Positions 47,706 through 58,480 of a DNA stretch of 64,000 nt are shown piece after piece. This DNA comes from Myotis daubentonii (Eukaryota; Chordata; Mammalia; Chiroptera; Vespertilionidae). Below the pieces are notes generated by a model, which was not told the DNA's origin, did no database searches, and saw only the letters and a list, made by a program, of their open reading frames with translations. Where the stretch lies: assembly GCF_963259705.1 (NCBI RefSeq), contig NC_081840.1:151774282-151838281 (forward strand), in the 5' to 3' direction. A program made the translations under genes and the position numbers. Positions within the stretch are counted from its first letter, which is position 1; each line of letters begins with the position of its first letter.

Positions 47706-47870
47706 CAGTGGGGCCTTGACTTACGAGTTTAATTCATTCCGAGACCGAGCTCGTTAAGGAGCTCGTTAACTCAAATTACTCTATCAACTCAATGCAAAAA
47801 ATCAGCCGAGAGACAGCTGGTATCTCAAAAAACTCGTTAGTCAGGACACTCGTAAGTCAAGGCCCCACTG
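47706..47870. mobile_element. Tc1/mariner-type (Tigger/pogo-like) MITE with perfect 23-bp inverted repeats
   Basis: A 165-bp element whose first and last 23 bp (47706-47728 and 47848-47870, starting CAGTGGGGCCTTGACTTACG) are perfectly complementary. It is flanked by TA on both sides (47704-47705 and 47871-47872), the mariner target duplication. An inner partial symmetry (gagctcgttaaggagctcg) is also present. No transposase is encoded. Intact inverted repeats suggest a relatively young copy. Confidence 0.92.
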
Positions 47871-48084
47871 TAAATAGCTCAAGAGCACAGGTCTGTCAGA
47901 CATGGACAGAGGCACAGGACCAATACACGTAATGAGTAGAATGTGACTGGTAGGTGGAGAGACCGGAAGGTGCCAGCACTCACCAGGTACCTGGATATAC
48001 ACAGAACACAAACGATCACTTAACATGCATGCAGCCGCCATCACTGACACCTAAGGCTGTTCATTGAAAGGGCAGAACGGGACT

Positions 48085-48748
48085 GATAGCTGTGTCCCTG
48101 ACCCCACTTCCAAGGAAAAAAACCACAGAATGTGTCAGTTATTCAGCCCGGCCTTAAATCAGCCAATGGGAATGCAAGGGGAACTAACCCAAGGCCAAAA
48201 ATATGCTGACCACCCCCCTGTCTTAGTGTAACCAGACCCTAGCCCAGGGGTGGGCAAACTTTTTGACTCGAGGGCCACAATGGGTTCTTAAACTGGACCG
48301 GAGGGCCGGAACAAAAGCATGGATGGAGTGTTTGTGTGTGAACTAATATAAATTCAAAGTAAACATCATTACATAAAAGGGTAGAGTCTTTTTTTTTTAG
48401 TTTTATTCATTTCAAACGGGCCGGATCCGGCCGGCAGGCCGAGGTTGCCCACGGCTGCCCTAGCTGCACCCTGCCCTTGCATCACTAGCCCCCGGCCCTC
48501 ACTCAACCAACCGGAATCGGCCAAATCAGTGGTCCGAGTGTACCACCACCCCCCCACCCGCCCCCCTCCCCCGACCCCAAGCCCTATAAAATCTTTGTTC
48601 TCTTGGGACTTGGGGCTCTTCACACGCTGCCTCTGCGTCGGTAGAGCGGAGGGACCGAGCCCGGGCTTGAATAAAGGCTCTTTGCTTTTGCATCAGACTC
48701 GGCTCCCTAGTGGTCTGTCTTTGGGGATCTTGAAATCTGGGCATAACA
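48085..48748 (+). mobile_element. Endogenous retrovirus class-I-like LTR, interrupted by a hAT
   Basis: The left piece has ccttaaatcagccaatggga (a CCAAT-box motif). The right piece has a C-rich tract (48548-48578), the TATA-like ccctataaaatc (48590-48602) and gaataaaggctctttgc with an AATAAA signal near 48669. It ends near gggcataaca. This order (CCAAT, TATA, AATAAA, TG..CA-like ends) is that of a gammaretrovirus-like LTR. No gag, pol or env is seen next to it, so it is probably solitary. The outer limits are approximate and no 4-bp duplication was confirmed. Confidence 0.7.
48245..48457. mobile_element. Non-autonomous hAT (nhAT-type), copy B
   Basis: A 213-bp element from CAGGGGTGGGCAAACTTTTT to the inverse of CAGCCGTGGGCAACCTCGG. 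The flanks CCCTAGCC (48237-48244) and CCCTAGCT (48458-48465) are an 8-bp target-site duplication with one mismatch. It is the same family as the copy at 29817-30037, in opposite orientation, and it sits inside the ERV-like LTR, so it is younger than that LTR. Confidence 0.93.
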
Positions 48749-48752
48749 TTCA

Positions 48753-50002
48753 TCAGGCGAACAGGTGACGACAGCTGTGGCCCTGAACCCCAACTGCTCA
48801 AAAAGTCAGCAAAACAATGCACACCCCAGGATCCAAGCAGAGTGGGACTCTGACTGCACCCCACCCGAGGTGCATGAACCTAGCCCACCACTGCCCTTAC
48901 TTTCTCAATGGGCGCTCCACATTGATCATAAATTGTGAGACTGATGCAGTGAGTCTAGTCTGTGCTCCCGGGTCTGTGACCTCGGGACAGCTGACCCGGA
49001 AGGACACTGGGAGACAACCCATGCAGGGAGCTACATTCCTGAAGGACGCACCCGTTCTTCCATCTGTGTGAGCAGTGCCTGCCCCCTGCCCCAATGAATC
49101 TGCTCCCAGAGAAAGGAACACTTCCCTAAAGCCTACACCTCCACGCTCTCCTGCTCCTACCAGTCCTCCCTCAGACGCTCACCATCTCTCAAAAACGTAA
49201 AGTTCTCCCTTTCTTCTCCTGGAAGCACAGCGTAGACAGCAGCCAATCCCTCGGGTTCCTACCTCTAATACTGGAAAGCAAACCCCCAAATCAACAGCAT
49301 CATCAGGAGCAGCTCATCCCACCATCAGCCGCCAAAGTCACCTCAACATTTCGGTAATTCCCAAACCACCCACTGCCAACAACCAGGCTCAGGAAATGCA
49401 AGGCAATTCTAATATTTTAATTAAAAGCAATTTTTAAAAAAAGTCGTGAAAACGCTCCAAAGCCAAAGAACATTTTAAAACAATCTGTCTGGGGATGTGG
49501 GGTGTTCAAATCCGGTCCCTCTCAATAGCACAGATAACCAAATACCGCTTATTTTTAAAGTTGGAATTTTTCTGCAAACCATTTAAAAACCATTGTGAGC
49601 TTCAAGGTTAACTATATTACAGGCAATTACTAGAATGTGTCCCTATTTCTAAAAACGAAACGAAATGTCTGTGCCAAAAAATGCCCAAAAAGAAAAGAAA
49701 ACCTGTGCTGACAGCCCGCAGGAAGAGGCTGGCTATATAGGCAAACCTTCCCCATGAATACGCATCAATAAGCTATAATTAAAGTATAGCTTAACATAAT
49801 TCACTTTCATCCTAATTTATCTGAAAAGCAGCGGGGATAGATTTGAAGGGACATGCAAGGAGGAAGAAGTCAAAAAGGGAGTTCATACCAATACGTGAGT
49901 TTTCAAAAAGCCACCGCTGCTTCCTCACCAACGGGAGAGACGAACTTCCCAGGTGACAGGAAGGAAACCAGTGAACACGGTTTCCCTGAGAAAGCCCTTG
50001 TT
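48753..50002. other. Unique sequence, no gene recognised
   Basis: No retroviral internal sequence is recognised right of the LTR. Shortly after it, gacagctgtggccctgaacc (48767 onward) resembles the LTR's own early sequence gatagctgtgtccctgacc (48084 onward), which might be coincidence. No gene is seen. Confidence 0.4.
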
Positions 50003-50897
50003 GCAGTGCCCTCGGCAGTCCCAGATCTGTCTCCCGCCTCAACAGTGTTTGCATGGCACAGACCCAGGGACGGCTCTTCTTCCAGCCTCTGACCACCCTC
50101 CACCGTCTTTTCCAGTCACCACCTTCAGAGCCACCTCAGCCATCCTCCAACTCCGTGACCAGCCAACACCGTTTTGTTTTTTACCTTAACTCTTCATTGC
50201 CGAACAACTATGAGCTCCCAAATTCGTCAGAATTATTCCACCGAGATGGAGGCTGCCATCAACCGCCTGGCCAACCTGCATCTGCAGGTCTCCTACACCT
50301 ACCTCTCTCTTGGCTTCTATTTCAACCACAATGATGTGGCTCTCGAGGGCGTGGGCCAGATAGTCCACAAGTTGGCCAAGGAGGCGCACAAGGGCTCTGA
50401 GCATCTCTTAAAGATGCAAAACCAGCAAGGTGGCCACAGTCTCTTCCGGGACATGGTGAAGTCTTCCCAAGGTGAGTGGGGCGAAACTCAGAAGGCCATG
50501 GAAGCAGCTGTAGCCTTGGATGGAGGGGAACCGGAACCAGGCCCTTTTGGATCTGCATGCCCTGGGTTCTACCCAGACCCTCATCTCTGAGACTTCCTAG
50601 AGAACCATTTCCTGGATGAGGAGGTGAAACTCATCACGAAGATGGGCAACACGTGACTCCCCTCACAGGCTGGCCGGCCCCAGGGTGGATTGCGTAAGTA
50701 TCTCTTCAAAAGGCTCACCCTCAAACACGACTAGGAGCCTCTGGAGCCCAGAGGCCTTTGAGGGGCTCCTCTGCATCCCCCTGGTGTCTGGCTTTTGCCT
50801 GAGCCTCTCCCCAAAACCACCAGCCACCCTTTTAACCACCATGGAGCCCTCTCCCATGCATTGGACCAAATGGAAAGAATAAGTCTTTTTGAAGAGA
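50003..50897 (+). pseudogene. FTL: Full-length processed pseudogene of ferritin light chain
   Basis: FTL encodes the L subunit of the cytosolic iron-storage ferritin shell. The copy includes the 5' leader (with the iron-responsive-element hexaloop CAGTGT at 50043-50048), the start codon at 50210, and the 3' UTR to about 50897 (ggaccaaatggaaagaataa, where the AATAAA signal is altered). The N-terminal half reads [20 protein letters not shown] and onward through DVALEGV and [10 protein letters not shown] without a break. A frame shift then occurs near 50530, is compensated near 50570, and an in-frame TGA follows at 50588-50590 (a Cys codon in the parent). The normal stop equivalent is TAG at 50732-50734. 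There are no introns. It cannot make a complete subunit, though a roughly 126-residue truncated product is conceivable if it were transcribed. Confidence 0.95.
50027..50060 (+). promoter_or_regulatory. Remnant iron-responsive element in the FTL retrocopy
   Basis: In the parent gene this 5' UTR hairpin binds IRP1/IRP2 and controls translation. Here the loop CAGTGT and the adjacent AA/TT and C-G pairs are kept, but the next two upper-stem pairs are disrupted (ctcaa against ttgca). A lower-stem block (tctgt against acaga) remains. The structure is probably weakened. It has no role unless the retrocopy is transcribed. Confidence 0.75.
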
Positions 50898-51424
50898 AAA
50901 CAGAGTCGTTGTCCTCCAGTGGCCAGGGCCACTTCCACCTGGGTTCTCAGCCATGTCAGCCCAGTGTGGTGTTCGCTCGTCTTCAAACCCCACCAGCGAG
51001 CGCCCGGTGGGTCAGAGCAGGTCCGTGCTGTTAGGAGGGCCGGAACCTCGGTCTGTGAAAAGCACAGCTGTCCCTGGTCCTGGAAAGGCCATGAACACAG
51101 TTCCCTCGGTGGCAGCCAGGACTGGAACGCTCTGGAAGGGAGCGCCAGCTCCATGACGCAGACAGGCCATTGCCCGCATTCCCGGGCTGAGGCAGCTGGG
51201 CACGAGGACGCTGGCGCCTGTACTTCTCTGAAGACCTGCGTGTCCTGACAAACTAAGCGCACACAGTCCGCAGCGGGAGCTGTTCTGGTGCTCACTCACC
51301 GCAGCTCCACGCACGCCCTACACACGCCCTGGCGGCCACAGTAACTAATTGCACAGGCACCTGTCCAGGTTCCTGAGCACCCTGCTCATACTCCTGCCCA
51401 CACAGCGCAAGCTGCTGCACATAA
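50898..51424. other. GC-rich unique sequence, no gene recognised
   Basis: Several overlapping frames of 67-210 codons lie on both strands here and over the FTL 3' part. The 210-codon minus-strand frame (50663-51295) is partly antisense to the pseudogene and has no recognisable domain. Confidence 0.45.
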
Positions 51425-51436
51425 AAACCTACCCTC

Positions 51437-51650
51437 GCCCAAACCGGTTTGGCTCGGTGGCTAGAGCATCGGCCTGCGGACTGAAGGGTCCCGGGTTCGA
51501 TTCCGGTCAAGGGCATGTACCTTGGTTGCGGGCACATCCCCAGGAGGGGGTGTGCAAGAGGCAGCTGATCGATGTTTATCTCTCATCGATGTTTCTAACT
51601 ATCTGTCCCTCTCCCTTCCTCTCTGTAAAAAATCAATAAAATATATTAAA
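51437..51650 (+). mobile_element. Ves SINE, young copy
   Basis: A clean copy with head gcccaaaccggtttggctcg, B box gggttcgattccgg and tail ending in A-runs to about 51668. A 13-bp target-site duplication (aaaacctaccctc) is perfect, before the head and after the tail. Frames of 96 and 172 codons that cross it are not genes. Confidence 0.95.
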
Positions 51651-51681
51651 AAAAAACACAAAAAAAAACCTACCCTCAAGG

Positions 51682-54505
51682 TTCTCGGGGGTCACGTTTC
51701 CCACGTGCCCGCTGTCAGCACACCTGCCTTCGCCAGGTCTGCGCTCCTTCCGAAACGAATACCGTGCAGGTGTCCTCACTTATTTCCGTGGGGAAGTCGA
51801 TGCAGAGTGCTGGGAGATGGGCAACCCCGATGGCAACTTTTCAGGAAAGACCAAGGGTTAAATCCAAGTGCAACCCTTGCTGCCATGCAGAGGAAACTAA
51901 TGCACTGCGACTGCATTTCCTGCCGCTCTGCTAAAGACCATTTGGGGAAAAAGAAATTTTCTTTTGCATGGTTGTCAGCTCATGTTTCCGTGTCCTTTTC
52001 CCTCTGCATGAAGGACAGCAGTAAGCCGTACCCAAGGTAGAAATTAACGATATGGGCCATAACATAGTGTGACTTGCTGAATCGAAGAGGCTCAAATATA
52101 CAGTGTAAGGTGCTATGAGGATGGAGCGACTTTCATGATTTTTTTGGACATAAGTTACACGGTAAACAAGTTTTAGATGCAATATCTTCCACATTCTAAA
52201 ATACCAACATTAAAAGAAGTTCATTCATGTATTTTTTAATTGACACAACTGACAAAACACAATGTCCCTCCTTTTAAAGTGCACATTTCAGTGATTTTCA
52301 GTATATTCTCAATGAGCTAATTTTTTGCACATTTCTAACATCTGGGTTAATAAAACATTGCAGGATTCTCATATCTGCTTCTATATCAGTCTGATGCAAT
52401 AACTGTGTAGATTTGGTTGAAATATGTGAAGAAAGTCTAGCCTCAACTGATACAGAACTGGAAAAGGAAGAAGTATTTAAGTTGTTTTGTGTGTGTGTGT
52501 GTGTGTTGTTGTTTTTTCAGATAATGCTTGGTATTCTTCTTTGATCTTATGCCAGATTTAGTAACTGGTACTTCCTTAAAGGTTGTTTGGAATTTGCAAT
52601 CTTATCAGTCAACCTTTCATGTTAAATTCCTCTTAAATTCATTGGTCATCTTGCAACTTTGAGTGGCTCTTTTATCAACATGATTTTGTAACCATACTTG
52701 GGTCATTTAGAAATGGTGGCTCACTAAGTTATGTACGTCTTTCAAGTGCTGACACAGTTCATCACATAACATCCAAAAAATCACATCTAGTAGAAACAGC
52801 ACTGATCACCACAGAAATGGTGATGGATGCAAGGTTTCCAAAATTTTAATATTCACTTGAAAGCTCAAATTTTATCATTGTGGACAAGTAATAGAAATTC
52901 ATTTTTCTTAAAATGAAAGTCAATTCGATTTTGAGAAAACATCCACAAATACCTAAGTCTGAATGGTCACGGTTTACAAGTCACCCCTTTACATAAAAGT
53001 AGGCTGCTCTCGGGGAAAAGTGGTCAGTTGAGCTCATCAGAGTGCTTTTGCCTCTGTGTGTGTCAGAACACCTTACACATACTTCCCACTTCATAGCTCA
53101 GAATATTAAAGAGAAGGCACCTGGGTGTTAAGATTTAGTAAAACCAAAATGTTTACTGATTCATCAAGTACATTTCCAAGTGAAACTGGTCTCCCTCCCC
53201 GCCATGGGTATGTGACGATAAAGAACGTAGTAACAACCATTAGAGGGTGGGGCCACCACCTTGATTCAGGCCAAGATGCCCGCTGCTTGCTCACCGGAAT
53301 TCCTTATGTATCATCAGTGTAAGTATCCACAAAGTGAGAAAGACAAGTAACCTCTTAGAAATTATTATAATTTTATGATGTCGAGGATCCTCTGAAAGAA
53401 TGTGGGGTGCCCACAGACCACACTTTAAGAACTGCCGACTGACCCAAGGGAGCCATTAGGCCAGGGAAGTACACACAGCACCACTACCGGCCCTGAACGT
53501 TTCAGCATTGCACCTTTCAGCTCAATGACGTGTAGGGGGATAAGAAAGAGTTTACAAAATTGAGAGCTATTTTTTATTTTAATATTTAGGCTTATTTAAA
53601 ACTGTAAACTGCCAAGAACTCAGGAATCAATTGAATAGAGAAAAGTCTCAATGCAGTCTCGTCCAATTTATGGTCATTGAGATAACTGAGAATGATTTGT
53701 GACTTATCAATGAGAAATAATCTATAAATAAAATTACTATAATCAAGAGTTCAAAGAGAATTATATACTTGTAGAGCAGACTGAAGCACCAGGTACACTG
53801 AAGTAGTTACAAATATATCAAACCTATTTGCCATTCCTACTGCTTATCCCACCAACACTCATTAGCTTAATTTCGTTTTATTAACAAGCTTTAGTTAAAT
53901 GAGACCAGTATTGACTTCAAATTCACCAGGCTATGTCATATGACCTGGATCTGTTAGGAACAGGTTCAAATGATCAAAATAGAAAACCTCAAATTCCAGG
54001 GGCTTAAATAATACTCCTGTCTGTTTCTTGCTCACACCGGTGACACTACGGAGGCTCCACCAGATCGTGGGGCTGAGCTCCTCACAGTCCACACCCCCCT
54101 CAGCCAGGTCCTTAGTCTGCGGTCCAAGTCGGCTACTGGAGCTCCGGCCAATAAGGAGAACAGATGCCCACACTACCAGCACAAGCAAACAACACTCCTT
54201 CCTATTAGCCAAATCTTTGTCACATGGTCATAGTAGGTGGGACAGGGAAACAGCTGTTTTGTGGCTGGACTGCAGACCCCAACCAATATCAGGGTTCTTG
54301 TCACGAAGGAAGGGAGGGTGTTGAAAGCAGGGAGCGGTCTTGGCCCACGACCTGCTACTGAGCACTTCCACACAGATTATTCCATCTGAGCCTCATAGTA
54401 ACCCTCGAGGTGACCTGAGGAGTTATTTTCACCATTTTAAATCTATGGAAACAGATCCAGAGAGTAGAAAATGATCATATGCTCTACCAGCAGGCTCCCA
54501 GAAAA
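51682..54505. other. AT-rich unique sequence, no gene recognised
   Basis: A short (GT)n tract lies at about 52488-52506. At 53370-53440 ggggtgcccacagaccacac followed by tttaagaactgccg resembles one end of an ancient hAT element, and at about 54365-54435 a MIR-like core is seen. No exon is identified. Confidence 0.45.
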
Positions 54506-54543
54506 ACTTCCTTTTTTTATTTGTTGATTGATTTGAGAGAGAA

Positions 54544-54593
<50 letters not shown>

Positions 54594-54601
54594 GGGGGGA
54601 G

Positions 54602-54643
<42 letters not shown>

Positions 54644-55268
54644 AACACTGATTTGTGGTTCCACTTATTTATGTATTCATTGGTAGATTCTTGTATGTGC
54701 CCTGACTGGGGATAAAACCACAACTTTGGCATGTGGAGAGCGGCTACAGTGTTTGGAGAGGTTCAAGCCTCGCACTAATGAGAGGGCACAGTCCTCTCAT
54801 GGCCACATGCAAGTCCCAGCTTGGAGGACAAAGCCCTCCCAGCACAATTATAGCCAACAGCTGTAGTTGTAAGCTTGAACCAATGGTCCGAACATGTGGC
54901 CCCACGTGTCTGAGTAATATGGGCTTGATAGAGTTCAGGTGCATGTAACTGAGTAGGATTGAAACCCATGAGGATGCTGTAAACATCTTGACCACGCCCT
55001 TACTTTGCCCCATGGAATCTGGCTATAAAATAAAGACACGGTTGTAGTCCGTGGCTCTGTCTCTCCATCCGGGAGCAGCGTCCCACCCAGACCCAGCTCA
55101 TTCTCTTGTCTGTCTTTTCTTCACCGCCCCCTCTCAGGGTCACTGAACCTGGCTGAGCTGGCGTGGCCCATAAGGCGCCCTGGGGCTGAGTATGCCATGG
55201 CTGTGCCGGCTCGCCACAATGACCTATCGGGTGACGCTCTAACCAACTGACCTATCGGGCCAGGGCTG
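54506..55268 (-). mobile_element. Second-type bat SINE, antisense, split by a solo LTR
   Basis: The left part (54506-54731) has the antisense tail, a (GA)n tract (54535-54640) and ccctgactggggataaaacc. The right part (55219-55268) has tatcgggtgacgctctaacc and ccaactgacctatcgggcca, the antisense tRNA head of the SINE type seen at 35205. The two join into one SINE once the LTR at 54732-55218 is removed. Confidence 0.83.
54732..55218 (+). mobile_element. Solo retroviral LTR of 487 bp inside a SINE
   Basis: It starts TGTGGAGAGC and ends GCTCGCCACA, so the ends are TG..CA with a mostly matching 10-bp inverted repeat. Internally a TATA-like ggctataaaataaag with AATAAA (55029-55034) is followed about 100 bp later by a pyrimidine-rich stretch, as in ERV LTRs. 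The flanking 6-mers (ttggca and atgacc) are only half alike, so the target duplication has decayed. No internal retroviral genes are present. The class is probably ERV-K-like by end sequence, but this is inference. Confidence 0.78.
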
Positions 55269-56668
55269 AGAAATACTTTCAACGTTATAAAAATCTCACA
55301 TTTACATGACATCTAACATATGTATATATGACACAAATAAAATATACATATTTACACAGGCCACTCTGTTCTGCAGGGATGTCCATACCCCACCCGGTTC
55401 CTACCCTTTTCTCTCTCCTTCCCCTTGTTCCTCTCCTTCCCCAAATGAACCACACACACCCCTCCCTGAAGAACCCCACACCTCGTACCTGCCTGCTTTG
55501 CTTCTGCAGCTCCCCAGACCTGGCACAGCCCTGCCTTTCATTTCCCCTGCAGATACCTGCTCTCCCTTCACATTCAGCTCCAAGCCACCCCAGGCAGGAA
55601 GGCCTCTCTCCATCAGAACTGTCAATGTATCGCCAGCGTCTGCAGGAAGCTTTGCGACTGTAATTTACAAAGTGCTGTCACGCCTGCCCCTGTGACCATG
55701 CCCAGGGCCCACCCACGAGGAACAGAGGTGGTGAGTGGCCCCTTCTCCCCGCTGCACCCATGGGTTTCCACGGTTCCCGGAGCAGCTTTCACTCCAGGGC
55801 ACACGTGTGAGTCCCTGCTCCCCACTGGCTGCACAGACTCAGGGACTCTGAGCATGACTTATGGATGACACTTTAATTAAGATGTTATATCCAACTTTAC
55901 AGAAACGTAGCAATTTAGACCTTTGTGTACATTAAAGCACAGGACAAATATAGCACTTCCGGGACCAGAGAACAGCAGGCTGGTGGGGGAAACACAGCTC
56001 CTCTCATCCCCCAGAATGTGAGCAAGAAAGAATCATTTAAAATTAGAAAGAGAGGTCCTTACGGTTCATTGGTCCAATCCCCACCCAGCTGTGAATGGGG
56101 AACGAAGGAGTGTAAATTCTACTTCATCAGAGTTAACAACAAAAGCTGTTCCCAATGACCTTCTACTCATCAAGGACCCTGCAAACAATGGCTTTAGCAA
56201 CCCCCACATCAAAGCCCATCTTCGTCCAATTCAATCAGTGTGTGGTTTTTACTCTTTCAGTACTGCCCCCACTCCCTAAGAGCCTTCTTAGGCTTCCTCG
56301 TTGCCCACCCCTGGGAATGTGGACACCACATACGCTGTGTATCTGTCAGCTCCCGAGGCATTTGGAGGGGCACAAACCAGTGCCGATCTCGATGCCCCAG
56401 GACAAGTCCCCTGTTGAGAACGCATGATGCACACATATGGGTAAAAACCCTCCTAGGAAAGGAATGGTCTGTGCTTGTAGGCAGGCAAGACGCGGCACAT
56501 GGAAAGGAAATGGAAAGAGTAAAAGATACCCAACACCAAAGGAAAGGCGGCGTGTGCCCCTGTGAGCCTGCCAGGCCTGTCCCAGGGGGCAGTGGAGGCA
56601 GCCCTGCCCGCGCTCACGGCATCACCCTTCACTCTGTTCCTCTCCCTGGCCCCAAGGCTCACAGCCAT
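55269..56668. other. Unique sequence, no gene recognised
   Basis: Open frames of 111-143 codons (for example 55306-55695 and 56240-56671) are Pro/Ser/Cys-rich with no recognised family. A pyrimidine-rich part near 55390-55600 may be an L2 remnant, not firmly. No exon is identified. Confidence 0.4.
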
Positions 56669-56687
56669 TAAAACTAAATACCTGTGG

Positions 56688-56943
56688 CCCTAACCGGTTT
56701 GGCTCAGTGGATAGAGCGTCAGCCTGAGGACTCAAGAGTCCCAGGTTCGATTCCGGTCAAGGGCATGTGCCTTGGTTGTGGGCACATCCCCAGTGGGGAG
56801 TGTGCAGGAGGCAGCTGATCGATGTTTCTCTCTCATCGATGTTTCTAACTCTCTATACCTCTCCCTTCCCCTCTGTAAAAAAAATCAATAAAATATATAT
56901 TTTTTTAAAAAATTGGATGCTCCCTTTTAAAAAAACACACAAA
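56688..56943 (+). mobile_element. Ves SINE, young copy with short extra 3' sequence
   Basis: The head ccctaaccggtttggctcag, B box ggttcgattccgg and the normal end tcaataaaatatatattttt are followed by an additional non-Ves segment (ttggatgctccctttt) and a second A-rich tail. Only then comes the target-site duplication, which reads aaactaaatacctgtg on both sides (left copy ending 56686-56688, right copy near 56945-56961). The extra segment inside the duplication suggests 3' transduction by a read-through transcript. Confidence 0.92.
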
Positions 56944-56961
56944 AAAACTAAATACCTGTGA

Positions 56962-58181
56962 GTGACACATCACGGATACACGCCCTGGGTGGGTGAACAT
57001 CGATCAGGGTGCATGCTACTTAGAAAGGGGCCCACGCTGTCTGATCGCCATTGTGGCCTTATCCCCACAAAAGGTTTGTCTTCCAGAACCGTGCTGTCCC
57101 ACTCCATAGCCAGGAACCACATGGGGCCACTTGATGTTCATTGAAATGAAATAAGATTAAAAGTCTGGTTCCTCATGCCATTGCAACTGCCCAGGAGCCA
57201 CTGGGGATAGCCCGGCTACAGCCGTGGGAAGTTCCAGGGAGCAGGGCAGTTCCGGACCTTCCAATAGCGACACAGTGAAGCTACTAATACTTTCTTTCCT
57301 GTAGATGTTACCTTCTTTCCATTTTAAATAATCAGGCTCTTAAAACAATGAGATCCGTATTGACTTTGTCTCCTGAAAGTCTTTGCTCTTTGCTTACAAC
57401 AAACAGAGGCAGAAAGTCTCCACTCCCAGCTGAGGGATGAAGAAACCCAGTCCCTTCCCCTGCAAGTTTAAAGATCCCCTTAAAATTCAGGGGAATCGCC
57501 AGAGTAGCAATAGACAGCCACAGGGCGTCTGGCGACAGGAAAGGAAGACGACCCAGGTCCTGGCCTTCAACTCACTCCTGGCTTCTCCCATCCCTGGTGA
57601 CAGTCATGGCTCAGGGGCCCTCTTCCCTCTGCCCCATGGACAAACAGGCTCACCTCCACCCCTCCCACCTCCTCAAAAACCCACTGCCGCCACCAGCACC
57701 GCCACCAGCACCAGCAAGGCCACCAGCACCTATGCCACTGCAGGGCTGCCGCCAGGAGCCTGGGCTCGCATTACTTAAGGAGTTCTTCCAGGGAAGGAGA
57801 CCTTGGTTCCTAGCCCGTGCCCAGAGCTCGGCCTCCTGTAGGGTCCTGCCCCAGTGCAGGTTCAGTTTAAGGAAACCCTCCCGCCACCAGGAGAGAACAC
57901 TCTCAGGTCCCAGGGGATCAGCCCGACATCCACCCAGAGTATCTGCCGAGCCCACAGCTCGTGCCAAAGGGAATGGAGCCCCTGCCGAGCACTCCTGCTG
58001 ACTTCTGTCTTTTCCAGGACATTCCACGTGTCACCTGTCGAGTTCATTGCCCGCGGGTCAGGAGCACCTCCTGGGAGGCATGCGGGTGCCTGTCTTGTGT
58101 GGGCGACAGAGAAACGTCAGTGCAGGCTCATCCAACAGTCTCTGCCATGAGTGTGGACAGACTCCAGATCCTGGCAGCCGG
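56962..58181. other. Unique sequence with an ancient hAT-like fragment
   Basis: At about 57090-57250 (ccgtgctgtcccactccata, then ggagccactggggatagccc) the text follows the plan of an old hAT-Charlie element. A short CAC/CAG-rich run lies at 57680-57735. No exon is recognised, and open frames of up to 134 codons lack domains. Confidence 0.4.
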
Positions 58182-58480
58182 CCAGAATCACCCTCTCTCC
58201 ATCCAGAACCGTCCTCTCTCCGTCCAGAATCATTCTCTCTCTGTCCAGAACCATCCTCTCTCCGTCCAGAATCACCCTCTCTCCATCCAGAACCGTCCTC
58301 TCTCCGTCCAGAATCGTCCTCTCTCTGTCCAGAACGGTCCTCTCTCCGTCCAGAATCGTCCCCTCTCTGCCCAGAACCATCCTCTCTCTGCCCAGAACCG
58401 TCTTCTCTCCATCCAGAATCATCCCATCCAGCCAGAATCGTCCTCTCTCCGTCCAGAATTGTCCTCTCTCCGTCCATCCC
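58182..58480. repeat. 21-bp minisatellite, about 14 copies
   Basis: The block CCAGAA recurs at 58182, 58203, 58224, 58245, 58266, 58287, 58308, 58329, 58350, 58371, 58392 and 58413 (always 21 bp), then at 58432 and 58453, with a partial unit at about 58474. The unit is ccagaaycrtcctctctccr plus t, with substitutions between copies. As 21 is a multiple of three, several frames stay open on both strands across it. Confidence 0.97.

Noticed and set aside
48753..49130. Retroviral internal region after the LTR
   Set aside because: I cannot recognise a primer-binding site or any gag, pol or env similarity; the LTR is treated as solitary.
50174..50590. Functional ferritin light-chain gene
   Set aside because: It has no introns, contains frame shifts and an early stop, and its polyadenylation signal is altered; it is a processed pseudogene.
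54443..54732. Ser/Leu-rich and Arg/Glu-rich frames on both strands
   Set aside because: They are translations of the (GA)n tract inside a SINE.
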